NCBI GenBank assembly: GCA_947313885.1
Contig: CAMZNU010000012.1
Location: 17,334 to 81,333, forward strand
Direction of reading: 5' to 3'
Length of the DNA stretch: 64,000 nt
Origin: an uncultured Clostridia bacterium
Lineage (GTDB): Bacteria; Bacillota; Clostridia; Lachnospirales; CAMZNU01
The notes under the pieces were generated by a model. It made no database searches and was not told the origin of the DNA. It saw only the letters and a program-made list of their open reading frames with translations. Made by a program: the position numbers and the translations under genes. Each line of letters opens with the position of its first letter. Position 1 is the first letter of the stretch. This document shows positions 38,205 through 47,788 of the stretch, piece by piece.

Positions 38205-40052
38205 ATGAATATAAAAATGGAAATCAAAAAACTTCCAGAGAAAAATGGTGTGTATATTATGAAAAATGAAAGCGATCAAATTATATATATCGGAAAAGCT
38301 AAAAATATAAAAAAAAGAGTTTCGTCGTATTTTAGAAATAATAGTGGACATAATAAAAAAACAATAGAATTGGTTCATAATGTAAAAAGTTTTGAGTATA
38401 TAATAACGGATACAGAAGTTGAAGCACTAGTGCTAGAATGCAATCTAATAAAGAAACATTTTCCCAAATACAACATAGCGTTAAAAGATAATAAAGGTTA
38501 TCCGTACATAAAAATAACAAAAGAGGAATATCCTAAAGTTTTTGTAACAAAAAATTATATAAAAAATGATGATTTATATTTCGGACCATACGTAGACACC
38601 TATGCCGTACAAAATATAATTGACATAATAGAGTCACTGTGGATGCCGAGAAGATGTAATAAGGTTTTACCTAGGGACATAGGTAAAACTCGCGAGTGCT
38701 TAAATTTTCATATAAATAAATGTACAGCACCTTGTAATAATAAAATCAATAAAGAAAATTATATTGCTAATATAAAAAGCATAACCGCTTTTCTAAAAGG
38801 AGATAATAAAGCAACAATAAACACATTAGAAAAATCTATGAAAAAATTGTCATCAGAATTGAAGTTCGAGGAGGCAATAGAAATTAGAAATAAAATTCAT
38901 AGTATAAAGAAGATTAGCGTGAGTCAAAAACTAGAAAAAGATAATAATAATAACATGGACGTAATAGGATTAGCTAAAATTAATAATAAGGCTATGGTGC
39001 AAATATTTCATATACGAAAAGGACGTATGTTAGGACGCGATAAAATAACATTTGACAATACACTAAATTTAGAAAAAAAATATATATTAGAGAACTTTAT
39101 TAAACAGTACTATAGTGATTTAACATATGTTCCGAGGGAAATAATTGTAGGTGAAAATATAGATGACATATTAATTTTGGAATGGCTACATCTTGTAAGA
39201 GGCGAAAAAGTTAATATAACTATTCCTAAAATAGGGGAAAAGCTTAAGTTACTAAATATGGCGAATAAAAATGCACAAATGTATTTAGAGCAATTTGGCG
39301 ATAGGTTTTTAAAAGAGGAAAGAAGAACGATAGGTGCGATAAGGGAAATACAAAAAACTTTAGAATTAGCCACAGAACTAAAACGTATAGAGGCTTATGA
39401 TATTTCAAATATTCAAGGTATAGAATCTGTAGGCTCTATGATTGTTTTTGAAAATGGTACACCAAAAAGATCTGATTACCGTAAATTCAAGATTAAAACA
39501 GTAATCGGACCTGATGATTATAAAAGCATACATGAAGTGATTTCTAGACGATTCATGAGATATCAAAATGAAAAAGAGTTGTGTAAAAATAAGAGTAGTT
39601 TTAACAAACTACCAGATTTATTGTTAGTAGATGGTGGGAAGGGGCAAGTTAGTAGTGCTAAAAAAGCTTTAAAAGAATTGAATTTAAATATAGAAGTTGG
39701 AGGAATGATAAAAGACGATAAACATAGAACAAAAGGTATAATTTATAATAATAAAAATTATATTTTAAAAAAATCAAGCGAGGGGTTTAAAATACTTACA
39801 AGAATACAAGATGAAGTTCATAGGTTTGCAATTGAATATCATCGTAAACTTAGAACCAAAACAATAACACAATCAAAATTAGATGAGATAAAGGGAGTAG
39901 GCGAAAAAAGAAGAAATAATTTATTAAAACATTTTAAAGACATAGAAAGTATAAAAATGGCATCAATAGATGAATTAATAAAAGTCGATTCTATAAATAA
40001 ATCTATTGCTACAGAAATATATTTTTATTTTAACAATGATTTATCAAAATAG
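38205..40052 (+). CDS. uvrC: UvrABC system protein C
   Basis: This is the nucleotide excision repair endonuclease that cuts on both sides of a lesion, 615 residues. The GIY-YIG nuclease (GVYIMKNESDQIIYIGKAKN) is at the N-terminus. A Cys cluster follows (CLNFHINKCTAPCN), then a UvrB-interacting segment near residue 205-235, an RNase H-like nuclease (AYDISNIQG, LLLVDGGKGQ) and C-terminal helix-hairpin-helix motifs (GVGEKRRNNLLKHF). I chose ATG 38205 after AAGGTGAT. It is monocistronic by its own promoter. Confidence 0.96.
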   Translation: MNIKMEIKKLPEKNGVYIMKNESDQIIYIGKAKNIKKRVSSYFRNNSGHNKKTIELVHNVKSFEYIITDTEVEALVLECNLIKKHFPKYNIALKDNKGYPYIKITKEEYPKVFVTKNYIKNDDLYFGPYVDTYAVQNIIDIIESLWMPRRCNKVLPRDIGKTRECLNFHINKCTAPCNNKINKENYIANIKSITAFLKGDNKATINTLEKSMKKLSSELKFEEAIEIRNKIHSIKKISVSQKLEKDNNNNMDVIGLAKINNKAMVQIFHIRKGRMLGRDKITFDNTLNLEKKYILENFIKQYYSDLTYVPREIIVGENIDDILILEWLHLVRGEKVNITIPKIGEKLKLLNMANKNAQMYLEQFGDRFLKEERRTIGAIREIQKTLELATELKRIEAYDISNIQGIESVGSMIVFENGTPKRSDYRKFKIKTVIGPDDYKSIHEVISRRFMRYQNEKELCKNKSSFNKLPDLLLVDGGKGQVSSAKKALKELNLNIEVGGMIKDDKHRTKGIIYNNKNYILKKSSEGFKILTRIQDEVHRFAIEYHRKLRTKTITQSKLDEIKGVGEKRRNNLLKHFKDIESIKMASIDELIKVDSINKSIATEIYFYFNNDLSK

Positions 40053-40059
40053 AAATATA

Positions 40060-40088
40060 TTGAAAAACTAAAAAAAAAATAGTATATT
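40060..40088 (+). promoter_or_regulatory. Sigma-A promoter for the hprK-led gene group
   Basis: TTGAAA (40060-40065), a 17-base spacer and TATATT (40083-40088) are each one base from consensus, and lie 25 bases before the hprK start. It probably drives the run from hprK through the Crh-like gene. Confidence 0.65.
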
Positions 40089-40112
40089 TATGTAAAGGAT
40101 AAAGGTGAAAAA

Positions 40113-41027
40113 ATGTTGACATTAGATAAATTAATAAATAAGTTCGACTTAATGCTAGTAAATGATGTAGATGCTAAAAAAATAGAAATAAAGAAATCTA
40201 ATTTAAATAGGTTAGCTATTCAACTAACGGGATATATTGAGTACTTTGATTTTGATAGAATTCAGTTCATAGGTAAAATAGAATATGAATTTATAAATAA
40301 AATGGATAGTAAAGAAAAAGAGGAAATTTTCACGAAACTATTTTCAAAAGGTATACCAGCTATAATTTTTTGTAGGAAGATACAACCACAAAAAGAAGTT
40401 ATAGAAATCGCTAATAAATTTAATGTAGCATTACTTACTACAGAACTTGGCACTAGTAAAGTATATACAGAATTAATGAGATATTTAAAATATGAGTTAG
40501 CTGTAATGACTACACGTCATGGTGTTTTAGTAGATATATACGGTGAAGGTGTATTTATAATAGGAGATAGTGGAATAGGTAAAAGTGAGACGGCATTAGA
40601 ACTTATTAAACGGGGACATAGGATGGTAGCTGATGATGCTGTTGAAATTAAAAAAACTTCTAACGTAACTTTAGAAGGAACGTCACCTGAAATCATTAGG
40701 TATTTTATGGAGTTAATAGGTATTGGAATAATCGATGTAAGAAAAATGTTTGGTGTTGAATCTGTTAAAGAAACACAACAAATAGACTTAGTAATCAATT
40801 TAGTACATTGGGACAAAACAGTAGAGTACGACAGATTAGGATTAGATGAAAAAACATATGATATTTTAGGGGTGAAAGTTCCCTGCAACACTATACCGGT
40901 AAAGCCTGGTAGAAATTTAGCGATGATATGCGAAGTTGCTGCTATAAGTAGAAGAAACCGAAAAATGGGGTATAATTCTGCTGAGGTTTTAAATAAAAGA
41001 ATAACAGACCGTATTAATAATAATTAA
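40113..41027 (+). CDS. hprK: HPr kinase/phosphorylase
   Basis: This is a bifunctional enzyme that adds or removes a phosphate on the regulatory serine of HPr-type proteins, in response to glycolytic state. The 304-residue protein has the N-terminal domain and the C-terminal kinase core with RHGVLVDIYGEGV, Walker A GDSGIGKSE (151-159) and the capping motif LVADD-like MVADDAVEI. The C-terminal GRNLAMICEVAA signature is present. An HPr-like substrate is encoded 3.7 kb downstream in the same direction. Confidence 0.96.
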   Translation: MLTLDKLINKFDLMLVNDVDAKKIEIKKSNLNRLAIQLTGYIEYFDFDRIQFIGKIEYEFINKMDSKEKEEIFTKLFSKGIPAIIFCRKIQPQKEVIEIANKFNVALLTTELGTSKVYTELMRYLKYELAVMTTRHGVLVDIYGEGVFIIGDSGIGKSETALELIKRGHRMVADDAVEIKKTSNVTLEGTSPEIIRYFMELIGIGIIDVRKMFGVESVKETQQIDLVINLVHWDKTVEYDRLGLDEKTYDILGVKVPCNTIPVKPGRNLAMICEVAAISRRNRKMGYNSAEVLNKRITDRINNN

Positions 41028-41038
41028 GGAGGAATTAT

Positions 41039-41989
41039 ATGTTCAATATTGGAGTTGATTTAGGAGGAACAAATATAGTAGTTGGATTAATTAATAATAA
41101 CTATGAAATAGTTGATAAACTTTCAACAGATACTAGAAGAGAAAGAACCTCTTCGGAAATAATAAAAGATATAGCGACACTTTGCTTAAAGTTAATTGAA
41201 GATAATAATATCGATATGTCGAATATTTCATCAATTGGAATTGGTAGCCCGGGAACTTGTGACCCAATAAAAAAAATAATTATGAAATCGGCAAACATAA
41301 ATTTTGAAAATGTACATATTGAAAAAGAAATGCATAAGTATATTGATCTACCTATATATTTAGAAAATGATGCTAACTGTGCTGCGTATGGTGAGTTTAA
41401 AGCGGGAGCGGGGCGTGGTAGTAATAGTACTATTATAATAACTCTTGGTACGGGTGTTGGTGGTGGAGTAATTACAAATGGTAATTTACTTACAGGTAGT
41501 CACTTTATGGGTGGTGAATTAGGTCATATGGTAATTAAAGCTAATGGGCGACAATGTGCCTGTGGTAGAAAAGGTTGTCTTGAGGCGTATTGTTCTGCTA
41601 AATCTTTAGTCGAAATAGCAGAAAAGGTTGCCATAGAAAATAAAGATTGTATTTTAAATGATTTAACTAAAAATGATTTAGCAACTAGTAGTGCAAAAAA
41701 AGTATTTGAAGCATACGACTTAGGAGATAAGTACATTAAAAAAGTAATTGATGAATATCATCTTAATCTAAGTGAAGGACTTATAAACTTTATAAATATA
41801 TTCGATCCTGAGATAATCGTATTAGGTGGAGGAGTGTCGGGTCGCGGAGACAAACTTATTAATAGTATACGAAAAGAAGTTGAAAATGGAATGTATACAG
41901 GTGCCAAATTAAAATGTGAATTAAAAATATCGGAATTAGGAAATGATGCAGGATTAATAGGTGCCGGTATATTATATTCGAGAATATAA
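41039..41989 (+). CDS. ROK family sugar kinase, probable glucokinase
   Basis: This ROK kinase of 316 residues phosphorylates glucose or a related hexose. It begins with the phosphate-binding GVDLGGTNIVVGL. It also has the sugar-binding LENDANCAAYGE, TLGTGVGGG, and the ROK zinc motif ELGHMVIK...CACGRKGCLEAYCS. No DNA-binding N-terminus is present, so it is an enzyme and not a ROK repressor. Its place between hprK and murB suggests a link from sugar entry to wall precursor supply. Confidence 0.9.
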   Translation: MFNIGVDLGGTNIVVGLINNNYEIVDKLSTDTRRERTSSEIIKDIATLCLKLIEDNNIDMSNISSIGIGSPGTCDPIKKIIMKSANINFENVHIEKEMHKYIDLPIYLENDANCAAYGEFKAGAGRGSNSTIIITLGTGVGGGVITNGNLLTGSHFMGGELGHMVIKANGRQCACGRKGCLEAYCSAKSLVEIAEKVAIENKDCILNDLTKNDLATSSAKKVFEAYDLGDKYIKKVIDEYHLNLSEGLINFINIFDPEIIVLGGGVSGRGDKLINSIRKEVENGMYTGAKLKCELKISELGNDAGLIGAGILYSRI

Positions 41990-42037
41990 TATTAAATGCC
42001 TTCATATAATAAAAGCAAAAGGTTTTAAGGGGTAAAT

Positions 42038-42925
42038 ATGGGAATAGAATTATTAATAGAATTATTTAAAGACGAAATTAAAATTAATGAAAGTATGGCA
42101 TTACACACAACTTTTAAAACTGGAGGAACAACTAGTATTTTATTTGAACCTTCAACGACGGATAACCTTTTAAAAGGTTTAGAAATTATCAATGCAAATA
42201 AAGTTAAATATGTAATTATTGGAAAAGGATCTAATGTGTTATTTAGAGATGGTAACTTTAATGGCGTTGTAATTAAAATAGCGAAAAAGTTTACAGATTT
42301 TAAAATAGAAAATGATATTTTAGAAGTTGGAAGTGGAATGACTTTGATGGAGCTATCAAATAAAGCATTACAAAATGAGTACGAAGGACTTGAGTTTGCT
42401 TTTGGAATTCCAGGAACAATAGGCGGAGCCATTGCGATGAATGCTGGTGCTTATGACAGTGAAATAAAAAATATTTTACTAGATGCTACGGTTATCGATG
42501 GCGACAAAATAGTTGTATTAAGTAATAAAGATTTAGAACTTACATATAGGAACAGTATAATTTTTAAAAAAAATTTAATTGTTATAAAATCTCGATTTAA
42601 ATTAAAGAAATGTAATAAAAAGACAATACAAAATAGAATGGACAGTTTAAAATTAATGCGTAACGAAAAACAACCTTTAGATAAACCAAGTGCAGGTAGC
42701 ACTTTTAAAAGACCATTAAATAATTATGCTGGAAAATTAATAATGGAAGCAGGATTATCTGGATTTACTATAGGTGGTGCTTCTGTATCGAATAAACATT
42801 GTGGATTTATAGTAAACAATGGAGATGCTACATCTACTGATATAATAAATTTAATAAACTACGTGATAGAAGAAGTTGAAAAAAAATCAAAAATAACGTT
42901 AGAAAAGGAAATTAAAATTTTTTAA
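42038..42925 (+). CDS. murB: UDP-N-acetylenolpyruvoylglucosamine reductase
   Basis: This FAD enzyme of 295 residues completes UDP-MurNAc synthesis. It shows HTTFKTGG, VIGKGSNVLFRDGNF and GIPGTIGGAIAMNAGAY for FAD and substrate binding. YRNSIIF marks the short type II-like form, and PSAGSTFKRP contains the catalytic Ser. It leads into rapZ by a 15-base gap, the usual murB-rapZ-whiA order in Clostridia. Confidence 0.95.
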   Translation: MGIELLIELFKDEIKINESMALHTTFKTGGTTSILFEPSTTDNLLKGLEIINANKVKYVIIGKGSNVLFRDGNFNGVVIKIAKKFTDFKIENDILEVGSGMTLMELSNKALQNEYEGLEFAFGIPGTIGGAIAMNAGAYDSEIKNILLDATVIDGDKIVVLSNKDLELTYRNSIIFKKNLIVIKSRFKLKKCNKKTIQNRMDSLKLMRNEKQPLDKPSAGSTFKRPLNNYAGKLIMEAGLSGFTIGGASVSNKHCGFIVNNGDATSTDIINLINYVIEEVEKKSKITLEKEIKIF

Positions 42926-42940
42926 ATATAGGAGGTGCTT

Positions 42941-43807
42941 ATGGAACTAGTAATAATAACAGGTATGTCTGGTGCTGGAAAAAGTGCAGCGTTAAAATTT
43001 TTAGAAGATTATGAATATTACTGTATCGATAATTTACCACCAATCTTAATGTCAAGTTTTGTATATACATGTTTAAGAGATGGTAGTTCGATAGACAAAA
43101 TCGCAATAGGCTTAGATATTAGAAGTGAAGAATTTTTTTATCAACTAGATGAAATGTATAAAGAGTTAGATAATATGAAAATTAAATTTAAAATTATTTT
43201 TCTAGATGCCAACGATGATATTTTAATTAGGCGCTTTAAAGAAACTAGACGTAACCATCCCCTAGGAAGTGTGCAAATAAGTAAAAGTATAGCAAAAGAA
43301 AGATTGTTATTACAAGTAGTTAAAGGTAAAGCTACAGAAGTTATAGACACTACACATCTTCTTACCCGTGAATTAAAAGAATTGTTACTAGAAATATTAC
43401 ACAGTGATAAAAAATTTGACAATTTAATGATTTCCGTAAATTCATTTGGCTTTAAATATGGAATACCAATAGACTCAGATTTAGTATTTGATGTAAGATT
43501 TATGGGTAATCCCCATTATATCCCCGAGCTACAACCGTTAACAGGAAATGATAAAGAAGTTCAAGACTTTGTAATGGAACAGCCTCAAGCTATTGAGTTT
43601 TTACATAAGCTAGAGGACATGATAGATTTTTTAATACCAAACTATAAAAAAGAAGGTAAAAATTTATTAGTTGTTAATATAGGATGTACAGGAGGAAAAC
43701 ATAGGTCTGTTACAATAGCTAATAAATTGTTTGACCACCTTATTAGTAAAGGTCATAGTGTAATTGTAAAACATACAGATGTTGAGAAAAATTTGAAAAA
43801 CTATTAG
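42941..43807 (+). CDS. rapZ: RapZ/YvcJ family nucleotide-binding protein
   Basis: This 288-residue protein has an N-terminal P-loop (ITGMSGAGKSAA) and a C-terminal domain (LVVNIGCTGGKHRSVTIANKL). In E. coli RapZ directs RNase E to the small RNA GlmZ; in Bacillus the YvcJ role is less clear. ATG 42941 follows GGAGGTG. In B. subtilis the next gene would be yvcK (glmR); here whiA follows at once, so yvcK is not in this group. Confidence 0.94.
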   Translation: MELVIITGMSGAGKSAALKFLEDYEYYCIDNLPPILMSSFVYTCLRDGSSIDKIAIGLDIRSEEFFYQLDEMYKELDNMKIKFKIIFLDANDDILIRRFKETRRNHPLGSVQISKSIAKERLLLQVVKGKATEVIDTTHLLTRELKELLLEILHSDKKFDNLMISVNSFGFKYGIPIDSDLVFDVRFMGNPHYIPELQPLTGNDKEVQDFVMEQPQAIEFLHKLEDMIDFLIPNYKKEGKNLLVVNIGCTGGKHRSVTIANKLFDHLISKGHSVIVKHTDVEKNLKNY

Positions 43808-43816
43808 GTGATACAA

Positions 43817-44701
43817 GTGACATTTACAAAAAGAATAAAATCAGAACTACTATCAAGTTGTGATTTTAAAAAAAATAAAATCGTTTATTTAAAAAGTATT
43901 ATATTTTGTAGTACGTTAGTGGAATCATGTGATAAGCAACTATACATACAAATTAAATTAACTTCTTTTGTTAGAAATGTTTTAAACGAAATTGAAAATG
44001 ACTACACTATTCACACTATGCTATCAAAAGATCTTATTGTTTTAGATTTTTCACATTCGAAAGAAAGCGGAAAAACATTGTGGTTATTGTGTAACAACTT
44101 TATAGAAAATAAGGTGTTAACAGATATTTATAATAAAAATGAACGTCGTGAATTTATGAAAGCGTCTTTTATTTTAAACGGCACTATGATAAATCCCGCT
44201 AATTCATATCATTTAGAAATAAAAATTCATCAAAGAGAGTACTGCCATACGTTTTGCATGATGCTAAATGTATTTGACATAGAATTTAAAAAAATAAAGA
44301 GAGGTAATTTCTATATTGCCTATATTAAAGAAAGTGATAAAATTGCAGATTATTTGCGTGTAGTTAAAGCAAGCAAGAGTCTTATGGAATTTGAAGATTA
44401 TCGAATTATAAAAGAAGTAAGAAATAAAATTAACCGACGACAAAATTATGAACTGGCAAATTTGAGTAGGACGATAACTACTGCTGTTAGGCAAAAAAGA
44501 GAAATAGAGTACATTTTAAAAACATTAAAGAAAGAAGATTGTCCAAAAGATTTGTTACAGTTAATGAACTTAAGACTTTCTACAGACAATATTTCATTAA
44601 AAGAACTAGGGGATTTACATGACCCAAAACTAAGTAAATCTTCTGTTAATTATAAATTTAAAAAAATAAAAACAATTAGTGAAAATTTGAGGAGAAGATA
44701 A
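43817..44701 (+). CDS. whiA: WhiA sporulation/cell-division regulator
   Basis: This DNA-binding protein has an N-terminal homing-endonuclease-like fold without nuclease residues, and a C-terminal helix-turn-helix (ISLKELGDLHDPKLSKSSVNYKFKKI). Family members affect division and sporulation. I chose GTG 43817, which gives the usual start TFTKRIKSELL with AGGTGA five bases upstream. The GTG at 43808 sits inside that site. The gene leads directly into the HPr-like gene, as in many Bacillota. Confidence 0.92.
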   Translation: MTFTKRIKSELLSSCDFKKNKIVYLKSIIFCSTLVESCDKQLYIQIKLTSFVRNVLNEIENDYTIHTMLSKDLIVLDFSHSKESGKTLWLLCNNFIENKVLTDIYNKNERREFMKASFILNGTMINPANSYHLEIKIHQREYCHTFCMMLNVFDIEFKKIKRGNFYIAYIKESDKIADYLRVVKASKSLMEFEDYRIIKEVRNKINRRQNYELANLSRTITTAVRQKREIEYILKTLKKEDCPKDLLQLMNLRLSTDNISLKELGDLHDPKLSKSSVNYKFKKIKTISENLRRR

Positions 44702-44702
44702 A

Positions 44703-44945
44703 ATGAAATCAACTAGTTTAAAAGTAAAAAAAAGTTTGGAAACGGATGCAGTTGCAAAATTAATAAATATAGCTAATAAATATGAGTGTAAAATTTTACT
44801 TAAAAAAGATGATAAAATAGCTAATCTAAAAAGTATCATGGGTGTAATTTCTATTGCATTGAAAAAAGATGACGAAATTATAATAGAATCCGATGGTAAA
44901 ATGGAAGAAGATGCATTAGAAGCGATAAAAATTTTTTTTGCATAA
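44703..44945 (+). CDS. Crh-like HPr paralogue without the phosphotransfer histidine
   Basis: This 80-residue HPr-fold protein keeps the regulatory serine region NLKSIMGVISIAL (Ser44, equal to Ser46 of HPr). An ungapped alignment on that motif puts Glu13 where HPr has His15, and Asp15 where HPr has Arg17. It therefore cannot carry phosphate from Enzyme I to sugar transporters but can be a substrate of HprK. B. subtilis Crh, also encoded next to whiA, has Gln at this site. It follows whiA by one base. No Enzyme I or true HPr is in the window. Confidence 0.85.
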   Translation: MKSTSLKVKKSLETDAVAKLINIANKYECKILLKKDDKIANLKSIMGVISIALKKDDEIIIESDGKMEEDALEAIKIFFA

Positions 44946-44960
44946 ACTAAAGGAGAATTT

Positions 44961-45863
44961 ATGAAGTATATTACAATAATTTTATTTTTATTCGTAGGAA
45001 CATTATTTTTCATTTCAAACATATTAATTAATAAGGTTTTACTTCCGCCTATAAAGGACTTAGAAACTACCGTATTATCAAAAGAGTTACAGAATATATA
45101 CCCTACAGATTTGTATGAGAGCGTTAAAAAAGAAAAAATGCAACTAGAGATGAATGGATACATTATTGACGGTGAGATAATTAAAAATGAACAAAGTTCT
45201 AAAACTGTAATATTGCTCCATGGGCATGGTACAAATAGCATATATTCTATAGCTTATTTAGGAATGTTTTATGATTTAGGATATAATGTAGTTGTTTATG
45301 ATCATAGGGCTAGCGGTAAAACAGGTGGCAAGTATTGTACAATGGGTGCTTTAGAATCAGACGACTTAGATCATGTAATACGTTATGTGAAAAAAGAATT
45401 ACCTCAAACTACCGTACTCGGGTTACACGGAGTTTCTATGGGTGGGAGTACCGCTTTAATTTATGGCGCTACTTATGGAAATTTAGATTTTATTATTTCT
45501 GATTGCGCTTACAGTTCATTAGAAGAAGAATTAAAGTATCAATTAAATAACCGATTTAAAATGCCACCATTCCCATTAATACCTATGTCAAATTTTTTAA
45601 TGAAATTAAAAACAGGCTTGTCATATACAGATCTTGAAATAAAAGAATTAGTAAAAAGTGATAAGTTAAATGATACAGATGTTTTAATTATTCACGGTGG
45701 TGCTGATGACTATACTCCTCCGTATATGGCTAGTGATATTTATGAGAATCTTAATTCTAAAAAACAAATTAAAATTTTTCCAGAGGCTGGGCATGCTCAC
45801 TCTTTTGAACTCTATGAAAAAGAGTATATAGAAGAAGTTGCTAAGTTTTTAAGTCGTTTTTAA
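44961..45863 (+). CDS. Membrane-anchored alpha/beta hydrolase
   Basis: This 300-residue hydrolase has an N-terminal membrane helix (ITIILFLFVGTLFFISNILI). The catalytic triad is visible: Ser159 in HGVSMGGS, an Asp at 249/250 in HGGADDYTPP, and His278 in EAGHAHSF. The oxyanion-hole motif LLHGHGTNS is present. The layout matches the family often annotated as BAAT/DLH-like or YqkD-like hydrolases; its substrate is unknown. It is the last gene before a bidirectional terminator. Confidence 0.85.
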   Translation: MKYITIILFLFVGTLFFISNILINKVLLPPIKDLETTVLSKELQNIYPTDLYESVKKEKMQLEMNGYIIDGEIIKNEQSSKTVILLHGHGTNSIYSIAYLGMFYDLGYNVVVYDHRASGKTGGKYCTMGALESDDLDHVIRYVKKELPQTTVLGLHGVSMGGSTALIYGATYGNLDFIISDCAYSSLEEELKYQLNNRFKMPPFPLIPMSNFLMKLKTGLSYTDLEIKELVKSDKLNDTDVLIIHGGADDYTPPYMASDIYENLNSKKQIKIFPEAGHAHSFELYEKEYIEEVAKFLSRF

Positions 45864-45864
45864 T

Positions 45865-45908
45865 AAACAAAAAAACTGAACTTTAGTTAAAGTTCAGTTT
45901 TTTTGTTT
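45865..45908. terminator. Bidirectional terminator between hydrolase and htpG
   Basis: AAACAAAAAAACTGAACTTTA and its complement TAAAGTTCAGTTTTTTTGTTT close a two-base loop. The stem separates two converging genes, with A and T runs on both sides. Confidence 0.93.
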
Positions 45909-45909
45909 A

Positions 45910-47754
45910 TTAAATTAAGTCTTCTAGTATTTTATTATTTCTTTCTATAAATGTAATCATTTCTTTATCATCTAGTCCTTTGTAACTAATTAATGCTAAA
46001 TCGTATATGTGTTCGCAAATTAGTTTAGCCCTATCCTCATCCTCTAACTTAATTAACTTTTCTACTAATTTATTATTTTTATTTAAAATGACCGTTTCTC
46101 CTGTTGGCATATCTCCCATAGGCATGTCACCAAACATTTGACTCATTTCTTTCATACGTCTAGCTTCTTCGGATTGAACTATAATTGAACTTATAGAGCT
46201 ACTTTTCAAGTTAGAAACTTTAACCTCTAGATTATTTTTATTTACATTTGACTTAAATAAATCAACTAATTCTTTATTTGAATCATTTTCTTCATCTTCT
46301 TCAAAAATATCACTTATATCACTATCTATTCTTTTGAAAGTAACTTTGTCATTATATTGTTCAATATATGAAATAAAAGGTGGGTCTAGTTTAGTTGGCA
46401 ATATAAATGCATCTAAATTATTTTCTTTAAACATTTTTACATACTGTGATTGTAAAGCTAAATCTGTAGCATAGTATATAGTAGCTTTATCGTCATCAGA
46501 GTTACTTTTTTCTATATACTCATCAAGTGTTATATAGTCATCATTTATATTTTTAAATAAAAGAGATGAATTAACTTTTTCATAAAAAGATTTGTCTTTA
46601 ATACATCCGTATTTAATAAATTGGTTTATATCGTCCCAATATTTTGTAAAAGTTTCTCTATCATTTTTAAATTCCGAATTTAGTTTATCGGCAACTTTTT
46701 TAGTTATGTAAGAAGACATTTTAGTTACAAATCCATCATTTTGTAAAAAACTTCTTGATACATTCAAAGGTAAGTCGGGACAATCAATAGCACCTTTTAA
46801 AAGCAATAAAAACTCTGGGATAACTTCTTTTATATTTTCGGCGATAAAAACTTGGTTGTTATATAATTTAACTTGCCCCTCTATAGCTTCTAATTCATGT
46901 TTAAGTTTTGGAAAATATAAAATACCTTTTAAATTAAATGGGTAATCCACATTTAAATGTATCCAAAACAACGGCTCATTAAAATCATGAAATACTTCAC
47001 GGTAAAAATCTTTATACTCTTTGTCTGTACATTCACTAGGCTGTTTAATCCATAAAGGTGTTTTATTGTTTATAGGTTTCTTTTCAACTACGATTATGTT
47101 GCCATCGTCGTCTGTTTTAGGTTTTTCATTTAAGTCATCAAAATATATATCAACTGGTATAAATGAACAATATTTTTTTAATATTTCTTTCAATTTAAAT
47201 ACATTAAGAAATTCTTTGCTATCTTCATTTATATGAAGTGTAATTAAAGTACCACGTGTATTTTTTTTACTATCTTTTATAGAGTATTCAATACCTCCTT
47301 CACAAGTCCAGTTTACAGCTTTTGAATTTTCAATATATGAAAGTGTGTCTATTTCGACAGTATCGGCAACCATAAATGATGAGTAAAACCCTAAACCAAA
47401 GTGTCCTATAATTTCCGAGTTACTATCCATTTTATCGTTATATTTATTTACAAAATCTGTTGCTCCAGAGAATGCTATCTCATTTATATATTTTTTAATT
47501 TCATCGTCTGTCATACCTATTCCGTTATCTTCTATAAAGATTTTTTTATTGTCTTTATCTACACGAATGTGTATTTCAAACTTTTCATCTGATGATTTTA
47601 TTTCACCCATGTCGATAAGCTTATTATATTTAGTTATTGCATCTGATCCGTTAGACACCAATTCACGTATGAATATATCAGTATCTGAATACAACCATTT
47701 TTTTATTATTGGTAGTATATTATCGCTATTAATTGATAGATTTCCCTTTTCCAT
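45910..47754 (-). CDS. htpG: Chaperone HtpG (Hsp90 family)
   Basis: This is an ATP-dependent chaperone of 614 residues. The N-terminal GHKL ATPase has IFIRELVSNGSDAI, IEDNGIGMT and GHFGLGFYSSFMV. The middle domain shows LPLNVSRSFLQND, and the C-terminal dimer domain is present. The start is ATG at 47752-47754 with AGGAGG upstream. It follows the DUF5721-like gene on the minus strand by a 34-base gap, so both are probably on one transcript. Confidence 0.96.
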   Translation of the reverse strand: MEKGNLSINSDNILPIIKKWLYSDTDIFIRELVSNGSDAITKYNKLIDMGEIKSSDEKFEIHIRVDKDNKKIFIEDNGIGMTDDEIKKYINEIAFSGATDFVNKYNDKMDSNSEIIGHFGLGFYSSFMVADTVEIDTLSYIENSKAVNWTCEGGIEYSIKDSKKNTRGTLITLHINEDSKEFLNVFKLKEILKKYCSFIPVDIYFDDLNEKPKTDDDGNIIVVEKKPINNKTPLWIKQPSECTDKEYKDFYREVFHDFNEPLFWIHLNVDYPFNLKGILYFPKLKHELEAIEGQVKLYNNQVFIAENIKEVIPEFLLLLKGAIDCPDLPLNVSRSFLQNDGFVTKMSSYITKKVADKLNSEFKNDRETFTKYWDDINQFIKYGCIKDKSFYEKVNSSLLFKNINDDYITLDEYIEKSNSDDDKATIYYATDLALQSQYVKMFKENNLDAFILPTKLDPPFISYIEQYNDKVTFKRIDSDISDIFEEDEENDSNKELVDLFKSNVNKNNLEVKVSNLKSSSISSIIVQSEEARRMKEMSQMFGDMPMGDMPTGETVILNKNNKLVEKLIKLEDEDRAKLICEHIYDLALISYKGLDDKEMITFIERNNKILEDLI

Positions 47755-47788
47755 GCTTGAATCATCCTCCTAGTCATCGCATTAATAA

